Assembly (NCBI GenBank): GCA_018241425.1 | Contig: JAFEDU010000006.1 | Location: 1-64,000, forward strand | Direction: 5' to 3' | Source: Pseudomonadota bacterium | GTDB lineage: Bacteria; Pseudomonadota; Gammaproteobacteria; Steroidobacterales; Steroidobacteraceae | DNA: 64,000 nucleotides | Shown here: positions 1 through 8,503 of the stretch, piece by piece | Layout: each line of letters begins with the position of its first letter | Position numbering within the stretch: the first letter of the stretch is position 1 | Program-made: the position numbers and the translations under genes | Notes under the pieces: generated by a model | Database searches by the model: none | Told to the model about the DNA's origin: nothing | The model's input: only the letters and a program-made list of their open reading frames with translations

Positions 1-30
1 CTCATCCGGCCCGAGAGCCTCAGGGAGTAC

Positions 31-363
31 ATGGAGGTCGCGCGGCGGGTATGGGAAGCGATGCGAGCCGCTGACCAGACCGTGCTCCTTGGTGACGCTC
101 ACGGAAACGATGACCCGGTGAGGTATCCGCCCGACCCGGAGCCGGTTCATGCCGCCTTCGACCACTCAACCTCGTGGTGCGGATTGACCCTGACGACGTA
201 CATGGATTCCACCGTAAGGCCCTCCGAGGCGACGTGCTCGTCCTGTCTCAAACAGCTGCTGCGCACGTGTGTATGCGCCGGAGACCACTTCCTGCGCCAG
301 CCTGTCGATCACGATGCATCCACCGACGATGTTGGAGGCATGCCGCCTGGGCTGAACCCCTGA
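31..363 (+). CDS. Hypothetical prophage protein, possibly 5' truncated
   Basis: I do not recognise this 110-residue protein. The frame is open from base 1 of the window, so the true start may lie outside; ATG 31 is the first start seen. The middle holds a tryptophan-cysteine and, about 20 residues later, a Cys-x-x-Cys followed by another Cys-x-Cys, which could bind zinc. Its stop codon overlaps the next gene's ATG (TGATG), the packing seen through this whole left-end block, so it is probably translated as part of the same phage operon. Function unknown. Confidence 0.5.
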   Translation: MEVARRVWEAMRAADQTVLLGDAHGNDDPVRYPPDPEPVHAAFDHSTSWCGLTLTTYMDSTVRPSEATCSSCLKQLLRTCVCAGDHFLRQPVDHDASTDDVGGMPPGLNP

Positions 364-644
364 TGACGCACCTCTGTCACTGGCCCGGCTGCCAACGGGA
401 AGTCCCTCCGCGGATGTGGGGGTGCAAGGAACATTGGTTCAGGCTCCCCAAACCGCTGCGCGACGCGATCTGGAAGGAGTACCGCCCAGGACAGGAGATC
501 GACAAGCGGCCCAGCGCCAGATACTTGGCGGCGGCTACGCTCGTTCAGGGGTGGATTGAAGGGAAGGTCACGGTCAACCCAGACGGGAGCCTCATCGTGC
601 ACGAGGCCCTGCTGGTGCCAGGGGTAGCGCGTGGATCTGCGTAG
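363..644 (+). CDS. Small Cys/His-containing prophage protein
   Basis: A 93-residue protein. The N-terminus has the spacing C-H-W-P-G-C ... W-G-C-K-x-H-W, a likely zinc site, followed by a basic/aromatic helix with R-P-G-Q-E-I-D-K-R-P. From memory, similar small proteins occur in the early regions of temperate phages of Pseudomonas and Xanthomonas relatives; no function is assigned. ATG 363 overlaps the upstream stop. Its 3' end overlaps the next gene's GTG start at 631 by 14 bases. Confidence 0.6.
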   Translation: MTHLCHWPGCQREVPPRMWGCKEHWFRLPKPLRDAIWKEYRPGQEIDKRPSARYLAAATLVQGWIEGKVTVNPDGSLIVHEALLVPGVARGSA

Positions 645-918
645 GCTCGCGCGCGGGCAGCACTGCCGCCTCCGCATTCCAGGCTGGTGCGATCGCGACC
701 CCAGCAAGACCGTGCTCGCGCACATCAAGCGCGGGTGGTACGGCAGCGTGAAGCCGCCGGACATCATCGCGGTGCACGCCTGCCACACCTGCCACGACAT
801 CATCGACGGACGGCGCAAGGTGCGCGAGCTCACGCGCGAGGTGCTGGATTCGATCATCCTGCTCGCCTTGGTCGAGCAGCTCGCCTGGTACGCATCCGAG
901 GGGATCGTCACGTGGTGA
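631..918 (+). CDS. YbcO-family (DUF1364) phage nuclease
   Basis: A 95-residue protein starting at GTG 631. It carries the pattern of the YbcO/DUF1364 family found in lambdoid prophages: C-x-L/R-R-I-P-G-x-C near residue 12, then a H-I-K-R-G-W-Y-G segment, and C-H-x-C-H-D-I-I-D-G-R around residues 50-60. The family is thought to adopt an HNH-like, metal-binding nuclease fold and to take part in phage recombination or lysogeny functions; this role is from family knowledge and is not shown here. Its TGA overlaps the next gene's GTG start at 915. Confidence 0.75.
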   Translation: MDLRRLARGQHCRLRIPGWCDRDPSKTVLAHIKRGWYGSVKPPDIIAVHACHTCHDIIDGRRKVRELTREVLDSIILLALVEQLAWYASEGIVTW

Positions 919-1259
919 GCCGCGGCAACCAGATGCGGCGGGTGTCGAGCTGCCTGGGCAAGCAGCGGTTCATGACCTACGGGTTCGCGGCCAAGATGGC
1001 GCGCGCCCAGAACCGTCGGAAAGAAGAAGGCTACGCGCCGTACGCCTGCCAGCACTGCGGCGGGTTTCACGTCGGGACCTCGATCGGAGGCCGGCGCCCA
1101 CCCATCAAGGTCCACGACCTGCGGAAGGTCTACGCCGTGTGGGCGAGCAACGGCGGTCCCGAGCAGCTGGTCGGGTACAGCAGCCACGCGAACGGCGAGG
1201 ACCTGGTGCGGTTCGTCGGACCAGGCTGGAACATCACCCGGATAACTGAGAAGCGATGA
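915..1259 (+). CDS. Hypothetical zinc-finger-like prophage protein
   Basis: About 114 residues from GTG 915, which overlaps the upstream stop; ATG 933 is an alternative. The motif Y-x-C-x-x-C-G-G-F-H-V-G in the middle is a Cys2/His-type metal site also seen in small phage proteins. The preceding residues (K-Q-R-F-M-T-Y-x-x-A) resemble the start of such zinc-knuckle phage proteins. The C-terminal third has no motif I recognise. The stop overlaps the next ATG as ATGA. Function unknown. Confidence 0.55.
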   Translation: MSRGNQMRRVSSCLGKQRFMTYGFAAKMARAQNRRKEEGYAPYACQHCGGFHVGTSIGGRRPPIKVHDLRKVYAVWASNGGPEQLVGYSSHANGEDLVRFVGPGWNITRITEKR

Positions 1260-1543
1260 GCGCCGAACCGGTAGACACAACGCGTTATGAGGCGGTGCAG
1301 GGCGAGATGAGGACCTGTGCCTACTGCCACTCCATGTTCACCCCCAAGCGCCGCTGGGAGGCCTTCTGCAAGAGCCGGTGCCGGATGGCGTACGAGGCGG
1401 ACTTTGGCGCCCAGGGGAAGGTGGCGAGCGTGCGCCGCCTCAAGAACGGCGTGAGCGTCGTGGTGCACCTCGAGGGGCCCGCGGCGGAGCGCGCGGTGAA
1501 GCTCGGCCTGCGCGAGCTGGTGCGCATCACGAGGAAGCCATGA
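1256..1543 (+). CDS. Small zinc-ribbon-like prophage protein
   Basis: A 95-residue protein. Residues 22-45 hold C-A-Y-C ... F-x-P-K-R-R-W-E-A-F-C-K-S-R-C-R, a four-cysteine ribbon often seen in small phage and transposon proteins (compare YacG-type and MYM-like fingers). The remainder is basic. ATG 1256 overlaps the upstream stop, and its own TGA overlaps the next ATG at 1540. It probably binds nucleic acid, but this is inference only. Confidence 0.55.
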   Translation: MSAEPVDTTRYEAVQGEMRTCAYCHSMFTPKRRWEAFCKSRCRMAYEADFGAQGKVASVRRLKNGVSVVVHLEGPAAERAVKLGLRELVRITRKP

Positions 1544-1734
1544 TCGTCCTCACCGAGAAGGAGGTGCGCGCGCTGACGGGCAAGACCTACCACAAGGCCC
1601 AGGCGCGGGCGCTCGACTCGATGGGTATCTTCTACCGCCTGCGGCCGGACGGCTCCCTGGCGGTTCTGCGGGTCCACGTCGAGAACCCCGCCCCTCCTGA
1701 TAGACTCCCGCCGGAGCCAGTGCTTCAGCCGTAA
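1540..1734 (+). CDS. DUF4224-like protein upstream of integrase
   Basis: A 64-residue protein with an N-terminal L-T-x-x-E-V-x-x-L-T-G-K-T-Y-H-K-A-Q-A segment and a following G-I-F-Y-R-L-R-P-D-G-S stretch. This matches the small DUF4224 family, typically encoded directly before a phage tyrosine integrase. It may be an excisionase-like or DNA-binding partner, but its function is not established. ATG 1540 is in the overlap with the preceding stop, and the integrase GTG lies 3 bases after its stop, so the two are almost certainly co-translated. Confidence 0.7.
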   Translation: MIVLTEKEVRALTGKTYHKAQARALDSMGIFYRLRPDGSLAVLRVHVENPAPPDRLPPEPVLQP

Positions 1735-1737
1735 GTC

Positions 1738-2739
1738 GTGCCCAGACCGCGCAAGAAGAACAAGCACCTCCCGCCATGCATGTACTTCCACCACGGGGCC
1801 TACTACCTCGTGAAGGGAGACGCCTGGCGGCGGCTGCCGGCAACCGGGGAATCGACGCTCGCCGCAGCCCTCGAGGCCTACGCGCAGCTCGTGGACACGC
1901 CCGCCGGCACCATGCCCGCACTGATCGATGCCGCCCTCGAGGCGCTGCGCCGGCGCAAGGCGAAGCCGCTGTCCAAGAGCACGCTGGCGCAGTACGCCGT
2001 CGCGGCGCGGATCCTGAGCCGCAAGCTGCGGCAGTTCCGACCCGAGCAGGTGCAGCCCAGGCACGTCGCCGGCATCAAGGTCTCGATGGCAGCCACCCCG
2101 AACATGGCGAACCGCTGCCTGTCGTTCCTGCGCCAGGTGTTCGCCTACGCCCTCGAGCAGCAGCTGATCGAGCGCAGTCCGTGCGTCGGGGTAGCGCGCC
2201 ACCACGAGGCGAAGCGCCAGCGCGTCCCCTCACGCGAGGAGTACCAGGCGGTCTACGAGAATGCCGGTCCCCGCCTGCAGGTCATCCTCGAGCTCTTGCG
2301 CTACACCGGCCAGAGGATCGAGGACGTGCTGCACATCGAGCGCGCGCACCTGGTGGACGCCGGCATCTACTTTGACCCGCAGAAGGTGGAGGGCAAGCCC
2401 TTCATCGCAGCATGGACACCGGAGCTCGAGGCCGTGGTGGCGCGCGCGAAGGCGCTGCGCGGCAACGTGCAGTCGTTCCGCTGGCTGCTGACCGGCAGGC
2501 GCGGCAACGCCCCTGACTACCGCACGGTGAAGCTCCAGTGGGACAAGGCCTGCGCCGCGGCCGGGGTTCAGAACCTGCACCTGCACGACCTGCGCGCGAT
2601 GTGCCTCACCCAGGCGAAGCGGGAGGGGCTGGATCCCCAGGCGCTCGGCCGTCACTCGTCTGCCCAGATGACCGCGCGGTACCTGCGGGACCACGAGATT
2701 CCGGTGGTTCCGACGCCGAGTTTTAGACAGTCAAATTGA
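1738..2739 (+). CDS. Tyrosine recombinase / phage integrase
   Basis: A 333-residue site-specific recombinase that would integrate and excise the element whose right end fills the start of the window. A basic N-terminus (residues 1-30) and a core-binding helical domain (about 55-145) precede the catalytic domain. The active-site set is intact: Arg193 in T-G-Q-R, Lys216 or Lys220, His283 and Arg286 in H-D-L-R, His306 in G-R-H-S-S and the nucleophile Tyr315 in A-R-Y-L. GTG 1738 is 3 bases after the upstream stop. The TGA overlaps the TTG start of mutS, so the attachment site should lie at or just inside the 5' end of mutS. Confidence 0.93.
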   Translation: MPRPRKKNKHLPPCMYFHHGAYYLVKGDAWRRLPATGESTLAAALEAYAQLVDTPAGTMPALIDAALEALRRRKAKPLSKSTLAQYAVAARILSRKLRQFRPEQVQPRHVAGIKVSMAATPNMANRCLSFLRQVFAYALEQQLIERSPCVGVARHHEAKRQRVPSREEYQAVYENAGPRLQVILELLRYTGQRIEDVLHIERAHLVDAGIYFDPQKVEGKPFIAAWTPELEAVVARAKALRGNVQSFRWLLTGRRGNAPDYRTVKLQWDKACAAAGVQNLHLHDLRAMCLTQAKREGLDPQALGRHSSAQMTARYLRDHEIPVVPTPSFRQSN

Positions 2740-5339
2740 CAGGCCGTAAAATTACCTTGCCTGACAAGCGCTTAGAGCATACGCCGATGATGCAGCAGTA
2801 CCTGCGCATCAAGGGGCAGTACCCCGACATCCTGCTCTTCTACCGGATGGGGGACTTCTACGAGCTCTTCTACGAGGACGCGCGCCGCGCTGCCGCCCTG
2901 CTGGACATCACGCTCACGGCCCGCGGCCAGTCGGCCGGCGAGCCGATCCCCATGGCGGGGGTGCCGTTCCACGCCGCCGAGAGCTACCTCGCAAGGCTGG
3001 TGCGCCGCGGGGAGAGTGTCGCGATCTGCGAGCAGCTCGCGGAAGTCCCGGGCGCCAAGGGACCGATCGAGCGCCAGGTCGTCCGCATCGTCACGCCCGG
3101 GACGGTCACGGACCAGGCACTCCTCAATGAGCGCCAGGACACCCTCGTCGCCGCCCTGGTGCGCGCGGGCGAGCGCTTCGGTCTTGCGTGGCTGGACCTC
3201 GCCGCCGGCCGCTTCACGGTGCTCGAGAGCGAGGGCCGCGCGACGCTCCTGGGCGAGCTCGAGCGGCTGAAGCCGGCCGAGCTCCTGGTGCCCGAGGATG
3301 CCCGGGCCGAGGACCTCGAGCGTCCCGGCACGACGCTGCGCCCGCGCTCGCCCTGGCACTTCGAGCTCGCCAGCGCCTCGCACCTGCTCACCGAGCAGTT
3401 GCGGACCCTCGACCTCAGGGGCTTCGGCGCGGACGACCTGTCCCTCGCCATCCGCGCCGCCGGCGCGCTGCTGCAGTACGTGCGCGACACGCAGCGCTCC
3501 GCCGTGCCCCACATCCGGGCCCTCAGTGTCGAGGAGCGCGGCGACGCGCTGGTCATGGATGCCGCCAGCCGCCGCAACCTGGAACTGGATGCCAGCCTCA
3601 CCGGCAACGACACGGCGACGCTGCTGTCGGTCATCGATGCGTCGGTCACCGCGATGGGCTCCCGGCAGCTGCGACGCTGGCTCAACCGCCCGATCACGCG
3701 GCAGGCGCAGCTGCGGGTGCGCTACCAGGCGATCGGGACCCTGATCGACCAGCGCAACTACCAGGGCCTGCGTGGACAACTCGGCAGCATCGGCGACATC
3801 GAGCGCATCCTCGCCCGCGTGGCGCTGCGTTCGGCGCGCCCGCGCGACCTCACCCAGCTGCGCACCTCGCTTGAGGCGCTGCCGGACCTGCACCGCGACC
3901 TCGGGGCCCTGGATGCCCCCGCGCTGCGGGAGCTGCACGCCCGCATGCAGACCCATGCCGACACGGCGGCACTGCTGGCGATGGCCATAGCGGCGGAACC
4001 GTCTGCGCTGGTGCGGGACGGCGACGTCATCGCCGCCGGCTACGACGCCGAGCTCGACGAGCTGCGCCGCATCGCCGGCCACACCGACGAGTTCCTGCTC
4101 GAACTGGAGCAGCGCGAACGCGAGCGCTCGGGAATCGCGGGGCTCAAGCTCGGGTACAACCGCGTCCAGGGCTACTTCATCGAGGTGTCGCGGCGCGACG
4201 CCGAGCGCGTGCCCAGGGACTACCTGCGCCGCCAGACGGTCAAGTCCGCGGAGCGCTTCATCACCCCGGAGCTGAAGAGCTTCGAGGACAAGGTGCTCGG
4301 GGCGAAGGAGCGCGCGTTGCTGCGCGAGCGGCAGCTGTACGAAGAACTCCTCAACCGCCTCATCGAGCGGCTGGGCCCGCTGCAGGGCACCGCGGCGGCC
4401 CTGGCCGAGCTCGATGCCCTCGCGGCCCTGGCCGAGCGGGCCGACGCGCTGCGCTGGAGCGCGCCCGAGCTCACGCAGGAACCGAGCCTGCACATCGTCG
4501 GCGGCCGTCACCCGGTGGTGGAGCGCTTCACGAGCGCTCCCTTCGTCCCGAACGACCTGGAGCTCGGCGCCGGCCGCCGCATGCTCATCGTCACCGGGCC
4601 GAACATGGGTGGCAAGTCGACCTACATGCGCCAGGCGGCGCTGATCGTGGTGCTGGCGCACATCGGCAGCTACGTGCCGGCCGAGCGCGCCGTGCTCGGC
4701 CCGCTCGATCGCATCTTCACCCGCATCGGCGCCGGCGATGACCTCGCCGGCGGGCGCTCGACATTCATGGTGGAGATGACCGAGGCCGCCAACATCCTGC
4801 ACAACGCCACCGCGCGCAGCCTCATCCTGCTCGACGAGATCGGTCGCGGCACGAGTACCTACGACGGGCTGTCGCTGGCTTGGGCCATGGCACGGGATGT
4901 GGCCGCGCGCATCCGCGCCTTCACGCTCTTCGCGACGCACTACTTCGAGCTCACGAGCCTCGCCGGCGAAGTCGAAGGGGTCGCCAATGTGCACCTGGAT
5001 GCGGCCGAGCATGGTGAGGGCATCGTATTCCTGCACGCGGTCAAGGACGGGCCAGCCGATCGCAGCTACGGCCTGCAGGTCGCGCAGCTGGCGGGAGTCC
5101 CGGCGCCTGTCATCCACGCGGCACGGGTATTCCTGCAAAGAATTGAGATGCAACGCGATCAGGGCATCGGGAAGAAGCCCGATTCGAGACAAGGCGAGCT
5201 GGAACTTGTCGTCGGTTCGCAGGAACAGGAGGCACTCAGGCTGGTCCGGGACAAGCTCCTGGGTCTGTCCCCCGACCAGATGACGCCTCGTGAGGCGCTG
5301 GACGCGATCTATGTCCTGCGAGAGCTGATCAAGCTTTGA
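2736..5339 (+). CDS. mutS: DNA mismatch repair ATPase MutS
   Basis: An 867-residue mismatch sensor that starts methyl-directed or equivalent mismatch repair with MutL. The mismatch-reading Phe-x-Glu motif is at 41-43 (G-D-F-Y-E-L-F). Walker A (G-P-N-M-G-G-K-S) is near 622 and Walker B with the signature (L-L-D-E-I-G-R-G-T-S) near 700. Length is normal. The family-conserved H-T-P-M-M-Q-Q-Y-L begins at residue 15, so translation must begin upstream of ATG 2787. Only TTG codons are available, at 2736 or 2757. TTG 2736 overlaps the integrase stop, which suggests the inserted element rebuilt the 5' end and now supplies transcription. No own promoter is evident. Confidence 0.97.
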   Translation: MTGRKITLPDKRLEHTPMMQQYLRIKGQYPDILLFYRMGDFYELFYEDARRAAALLDITLTARGQSAGEPIPMAGVPFHAAESYLARLVRRGESVAICEQLAEVPGAKGPIERQVVRIVTPGTVTDQALLNERQDTLVAALVRAGERFGLAWLDLAAGRFTVLESEGRATLLGELERLKPAELLVPEDARAEDLERPGTTLRPRSPWHFELASASHLLTEQLRTLDLRGFGADDLSLAIRAAGALLQYVRDTQRSAVPHIRALSVEERGDALVMDAASRRNLELDASLTGNDTATLLSVIDASVTAMGSRQLRRWLNRPITRQAQLRVRYQAIGTLIDQRNYQGLRGQLGSIGDIERILARVALRSARPRDLTQLRTSLEALPDLHRDLGALDAPALRELHARMQTHADTAALLAMAIAAEPSALVRDGDVIAAGYDAELDELRRIAGHTDEFLLELEQRERERSGIAGLKLGYNRVQGYFIEVSRRDAERVPRDYLRRQTVKSAERFITPELKSFEDKVLGAKERALLRERQLYEELLNRLIERLGPLQGTAAALAELDALAALAERADALRWSAPELTQEPSLHIVGGRHPVVERFTSAPFVPNDLELGAGRRMLIVTGPNMGGKSTYMRQAALIVVLAHIGSYVPAERAVLGPLDRIFTRIGAGDDLAGGRSTFMVEMTEAANILHNATARSLILLDEIGRGTSTYDGLSLAWAMARDVAARIRAFTLFATHYFELTSLAGEVEGVANVHLDAAEHGEGIVFLHAVKDGPADRSYGLQVAQLAGVPAPVIHAARVFLQRIEMQRDQGIGKKPDSRQGELELVVGSQEQEALRLVRDKLLGLSPDQMTPREALDAIYVLRELIKL

Positions 5340-5349
5340 ATCTCTGCGC

Positions 5350-6000
5350 TCAGCGAAGCGCGAATCGTCCTTCGTGCAGGAACCGGCCCACCTGTCGGGC
5401 CGCATCAGCGGACATCAGCAGCCCGAGGTGACTGACCGGCAGCACCAGGTGATCGGTGGCGCCCGGCATGCGGGTCTCGCTCACGGCGACGGTTCCGTCG
5501 TTGTCCTCGGAGAATTGTGCGAGCAGCTGCCCGACCCCGAGGGGCTGGGAGCCTGCGATGATCCCGAGCTCGCGTGGCTGCGTCCAATGCCGTTCGCGCC
5601 GTTGCAGCAGTTCGTGCGCGACCACCGGCCCCATCAGCTGCGCCACCGGCGCGAAGCGTGCCGCCTGCTCGGCGGCGCGGCTCGCGACGCAGGGGGTACC
5701 CATGAACACCACGCGCCCCGGGGGCTGCTCGGGAAATCGCTCCAGCAGGCGATAGATGATGAGGCCCCCGAGGCTGTGGCCCACGAAGTGCACCTGCGGC
5801 GCACCGAGGTCGGCCACGAAGGCCGCCAGGCGTTCGGTCGTCGTCTCCAGGGAAGAGAAGGCCGTCGAGTACCGGAAGGAGTGCAGGTTGTAGCCGAACT
5901 CCTGTCCCAGCCGGTGCCGCAGCACGACCGACTCGTCCCCGGGCATCCACAGGCCGTGGACGTAGACGACCGGGATCATGCGCGCATGCCGGCCCGGCAC
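5350..6000 (-). CDS. Alpha/beta-hydrolase
   Basis: A 216-residue alpha/beta-hydrolase. The N-terminal strand V-V-Y-V-H-G-L-W gives the oxyanion region, the nucleophile elbow is G-H-S-L-G-G with the serine near residue 75, and a late S-H-L-G-L-L supplies the probable catalytic His near 192. It resembles the lipase/esterase-like proteins annotated as PGAP1-like or 'alpha/beta hydrolase'; the substrate cannot be told. GTG 6000 has a GAGGG Shine-Dalgarno overlapping the aspS stop, so it is translationally linked to aspS; ATG 5979 is the alternative start. It converges on mutS with 10 bases between the stops. Confidence 0.8.
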   Translation of the reverse strand: MPGRHARMIPVVYVHGLWMPGDESVVLRHRLGQEFGYNLHSFRYSTAFSSLETTTERLAAFVADLGAPQVHFVGHSLGGLIIYRLLERFPEQPPGRVVFMGTPCVASRAAEQAARFAPVAQLMGPVVAHELLQRRERHWTQPRELGIIAGSQPLGVGQLLAQFSEDNDGTVAVSETRMPGATDHLVLPVSHLGLLMSADAARQVGRFLHEGRFALR

Positions 6001-6013
6001 ACGGCCGCTGCCC

Positions 6014-7783
6014 TCAAGGGGCGGGCACGCGTACGCGCACGTGCAGCTCGCGCAGCTGCGCCTCGCTCACTTCGGTGGGCGCATCGGTCATGGGGTCGGC
6101 AGCCGTCTGGGTCTTCGGGAAGGCGATGACCTCGCGGATGCTGTCCGCACCGGCCATGAGCATGGCGAGGCGGTCCAGCCCGAAGGCGATGCCACCGTGC
6201 GGCGGGGCACCGAACTTCAGCGCATCGAGCAGGAACCCGAACTTCTTCTGCGCTTCCTCGGCGTCGATGCCGAGCAGGCCGAAGACCGTCGACTGCATCT
6301 CCTGGCGGTGGATGCGGACCGAGCCGCCGCCGATCTCGGACCCGTTCAGCACCATGTCGTAGGCCTTGGCGAGCGCCTCCCCGGGGGCTGCCTTGAGCGC
6401 CGCGGGATCGTCGTTCCGGGGCGCGGTGAACGGATGGTGCATCGCCACCCAGCGCTTGGCGTCGGGGTCCCACTCGAACATCGGGAAGTCGACCACCCAC
6501 AGCGGCTTCCACTCGTTCTGCACCAGCTTCAGGTCATGCCCGAGCTTCAGGCGCAGCGCGCCCAGGGCATCGCTCACGACCTTGGAACTGTCGGCACCGA
6601 AGAAGATCAGGTCGCCGTCGGCAGCCTGCGTGCGCTCGAGGATGCCGCTGACGGCCGCATCGCTCAGGAACTTGATGATCGGCGACTGCAGTCCGTCGCG
6701 CCCCTTGGCGCGCTCGTTGACCTTGATGTACGCCAGTCCCTTGGCGCCGTAACGGGCGACGTAGGCGGTGCAGTCATCGATCTGCGAGCGCGGCATGCTC
6801 GCGCCGCCCGGCACCCGCAGCGCCGCGACGCGGCCGCCCGGGTCACGCGCGGGACCGGCGAACACCTTGAAGTCGCAGTCGTGCACCAGGTCGGCGACGT
6901 CCACGAGCTCGAGCGCAATGCGCAGGTCCGGCTTGTCCGAGCCGAAGCGGCGCATGGCCTCGGCGAAGCTCATGCGCAGGAACGGCTGCGGCAGCTGGAC
7001 GCCGAGGACCTCCCTGAAGAAGTGGCGCACCAGGCCTTCCATGAGATTCATGATCTCGTCCTGGGTCAGGAACGAGGTCTCGATGTCGAGCTGGGTGAAT
7101 TCCGGCTGCCGGTCGGCGCGCAGGTCCTCGTCCCGGAAGCAGCGCACGATCTGGTAGTAGCGGTCGAAGCCGGCGATCATGAGGAGCTGCTTGAAGATCT
7201 GCGGCGACTGCGGCAGCGCGAAGAACTTGCCCGGGTGCGTGCGGCTTGGCACCAGGTAGTCGCGCGCTCCTTCCGGCGTCGCCTTGGTGAGCATCGGGGT
7301 CTCGAGGTCGATGAACCCGTGGCTGTCCAGGTAGCCGCGCATGGAGCGCGTGATGCTGTGCCGCAGGCGCAGGCGCTGGCTCATCACCTCGCGGCGCAGG
7401 TCGAGGTAGCGGTAACGCAGCCGCACCTCCTCGCCCACCTGCTCGTCGAGCTGGAACGGCAGCGGCTCGGAGCGGTTAAGCACCTCGAGCTCGCGGGCCA
7501 GGAGCTCGACCTGCCCCGAGGCGAGGTTGGCGTTCACGGTGCCGGCCGGACGGGCCCGCACGCGGCCGGTGACGCGGATGACGAATTCGTTGCGCAGACG
7601 CTCCGCTTCGCGGAAGACGTCCGCGAGGTCGGGGTCGAACACCACCTGCAGCAGGCCCTCGCGGTCGCGGACGTCCACGAAAATGACCCCGCCATGGTCG
7701 CGCCGGCGGTGTACCCAGCCGGCGACCGTGACGTCCTGCCCGAGAAGCTTCTCGCTGACCTGTCCGCAGTAATGTGAGCGCAT
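6014..7783 (-). CDS. aspS: Aspartyl-tRNA synthetase, likely non-discriminating
   Basis: A 589-residue class II synthetase of the bacterial type. It has an N-terminal OB anticodon domain (1-110), a catalytic core with Q-S-P-Q-I-F-K-Q motif and F-R-D-E-D-L-R-A-D-R-Q-P-E-F-T-Q motif 2, the inserted GAD domain (about 290-420) and motif 3 G-I-A-F-G-L-D-R near 535. His30 in R-R-R-D-H-G-G and Gly81 occupy positions that differ between tRNA-Asp-specific and relaxed bacterial enzymes; His is the non-discriminating state, as in Pseudomonas. If so it also charges tRNA-Asn, for amidation by GatCAB. It sits in an operon-like row downstream of fmdB and DUF502. Confidence 0.96.
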   Translation of the reverse strand: MRSHYCGQVSEKLLGQDVTVAGWVHRRRDHGGVIFVDVRDREGLLQVVFDPDLADVFREAERLRNEFVIRVTGRVRARPAGTVNANLASGQVELLARELEVLNRSEPLPFQLDEQVGEEVRLRYRYLDLRREVMSQRLRLRHSITRSMRGYLDSHGFIDLETPMLTKATPEGARDYLVPSRTHPGKFFALPQSPQIFKQLLMIAGFDRYYQIVRCFRDEDLRADRQPEFTQLDIETSFLTQDEIMNLMEGLVRHFFREVLGVQLPQPFLRMSFAEAMRRFGSDKPDLRIALELVDVADLVHDCDFKVFAGPARDPGGRVAALRVPGGASMPRSQIDDCTAYVARYGAKGLAYIKVNERAKGRDGLQSPIIKFLSDAAVSGILERTQAADGDLIFFGADSSKVVSDALGALRLKLGHDLKLVQNEWKPLWVVDFPMFEWDPDAKRWVAMHHPFTAPRNDDPAALKAAPGEALAKAYDMVLNGSEIGGGSVRIHRQEMQSTVFGLLGIDAEEAQKKFGFLLDALKFGAPPHGGIAFGLDRLAMLMAGADSIREVIAFPKTQTAADPMTDAPTEVSEAQLRELHVRVRVPAP

Positions 7784-7835
7784 AGAGGCGCGCGATGTTA
7801 CGGAGGCAGGCCCGGTTAAGGCAACCGAAAAGCCC

Positions 7836-8498
7836 TCAGGCGGCGGGTTTTTCCGCCACCAGGGCCTGCCCGGCCTGGGCCTCGTGGGGAACGACCACCC
7901 CGCAGGTGATGATCATCTTCATGGCCTCGTCCACGGACATCTGCAGTTCCTGCACCTGGCGGCGCGGCACGATGACGAGGTACCCGGCCGTGGCGTTCAG
8001 GGCCGCCGAGATGTAGACCGCCGCGTGGGGCTCGCCGAGGCGCTCGGAAACCTCCGGGACGTCCTCCGCGGTGAGGAACCCGAGGCTCCAGATGCCGGTC
8101 CGGGGGTACTCCAGCAGGACCACCTTACGGAAGGAGTTGGACTGGGACAGCACGCTCTCGGCGAAGCTCTTCACGCCCCCGTAGATGGTGCGGACCACCG
8201 GGATGTGGTTGACGAGCTCTTCGCCCCAGACCACCAGCCTCCGCCCGATGAGGTTGGTCACCAGGAGCCCGGTCACCAGCACGATCGCCAGGGCCAGCAC
8301 CACCCCGATGACCGGCAGGGCAAAACCCATGAGGCCTTCCGGCCGGTAGCCGGGCGGCAGCACGGACAGCGTGATGCGGTCCACGATGTGGATCATGAAG
8401 CTCACCACCCAGATGGTGGCGAGGATCGGCAGCCACATGAGCACGCCGGCCACCAGGTAGCGGCGCAGCGTGGTCCACAGTGGGTTGCCGGCGGCCAC
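7836..8498 (-). CDS. DUF502 membrane protein
   Basis: A 220-residue member of the DUF502 family of inner-membrane proteins, whose function is unknown. Two hydrophobic segments are clear, at about residues 12-40 and 60-85, followed by a cytoplasmic or periplasmic domain with the family's N-H-I-P-V-V-R-T-I-Y-G-G-V-K motif and G-F-L-T strand. The start was chosen at GTG 8498, 5 bases after the fmdB stop. The longer upstream reading frame runs through fmdB in another frame and is not credible. FmdB-DUF502-AspS order is common in gammaproteobacteria, so this is a conserved neighbourhood, not an accident. Confidence 0.85.
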   Translation of the reverse strand: MAAGNPLWTTLRRYLVAGVLMWLPILATIWVVSFMIHIVDRITLSVLPPGYRPEGLMGFALPVIGVVLALAIVLVTGLLVTNLIGRRLVVWGEELVNHIPVVRTIYGGVKSFAESVLSQSNSFRKVVLLEYPRTGIWSLGFLTAEDVPEVSERLGEPHAAVYISAALNATAGYLVIVPRRQVQELQMSVDEAMKMIITCGVVVPHEAQAGQALVAEKPAA

Positions 8499-8503
8499 CG
8501 GCG

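Noticed and set aside
2772..5405. 877-residue open frame opposite mutS
   Set aside because: Mirror frame of a GC-rich gene; composition is Arg/Gln/Glu/His-rich with no domain, and mutS is unambiguous.
5978..7777. 599-residue open frame opposite aspS
   Set aside because: Shadow frame; aspS has every family motif.
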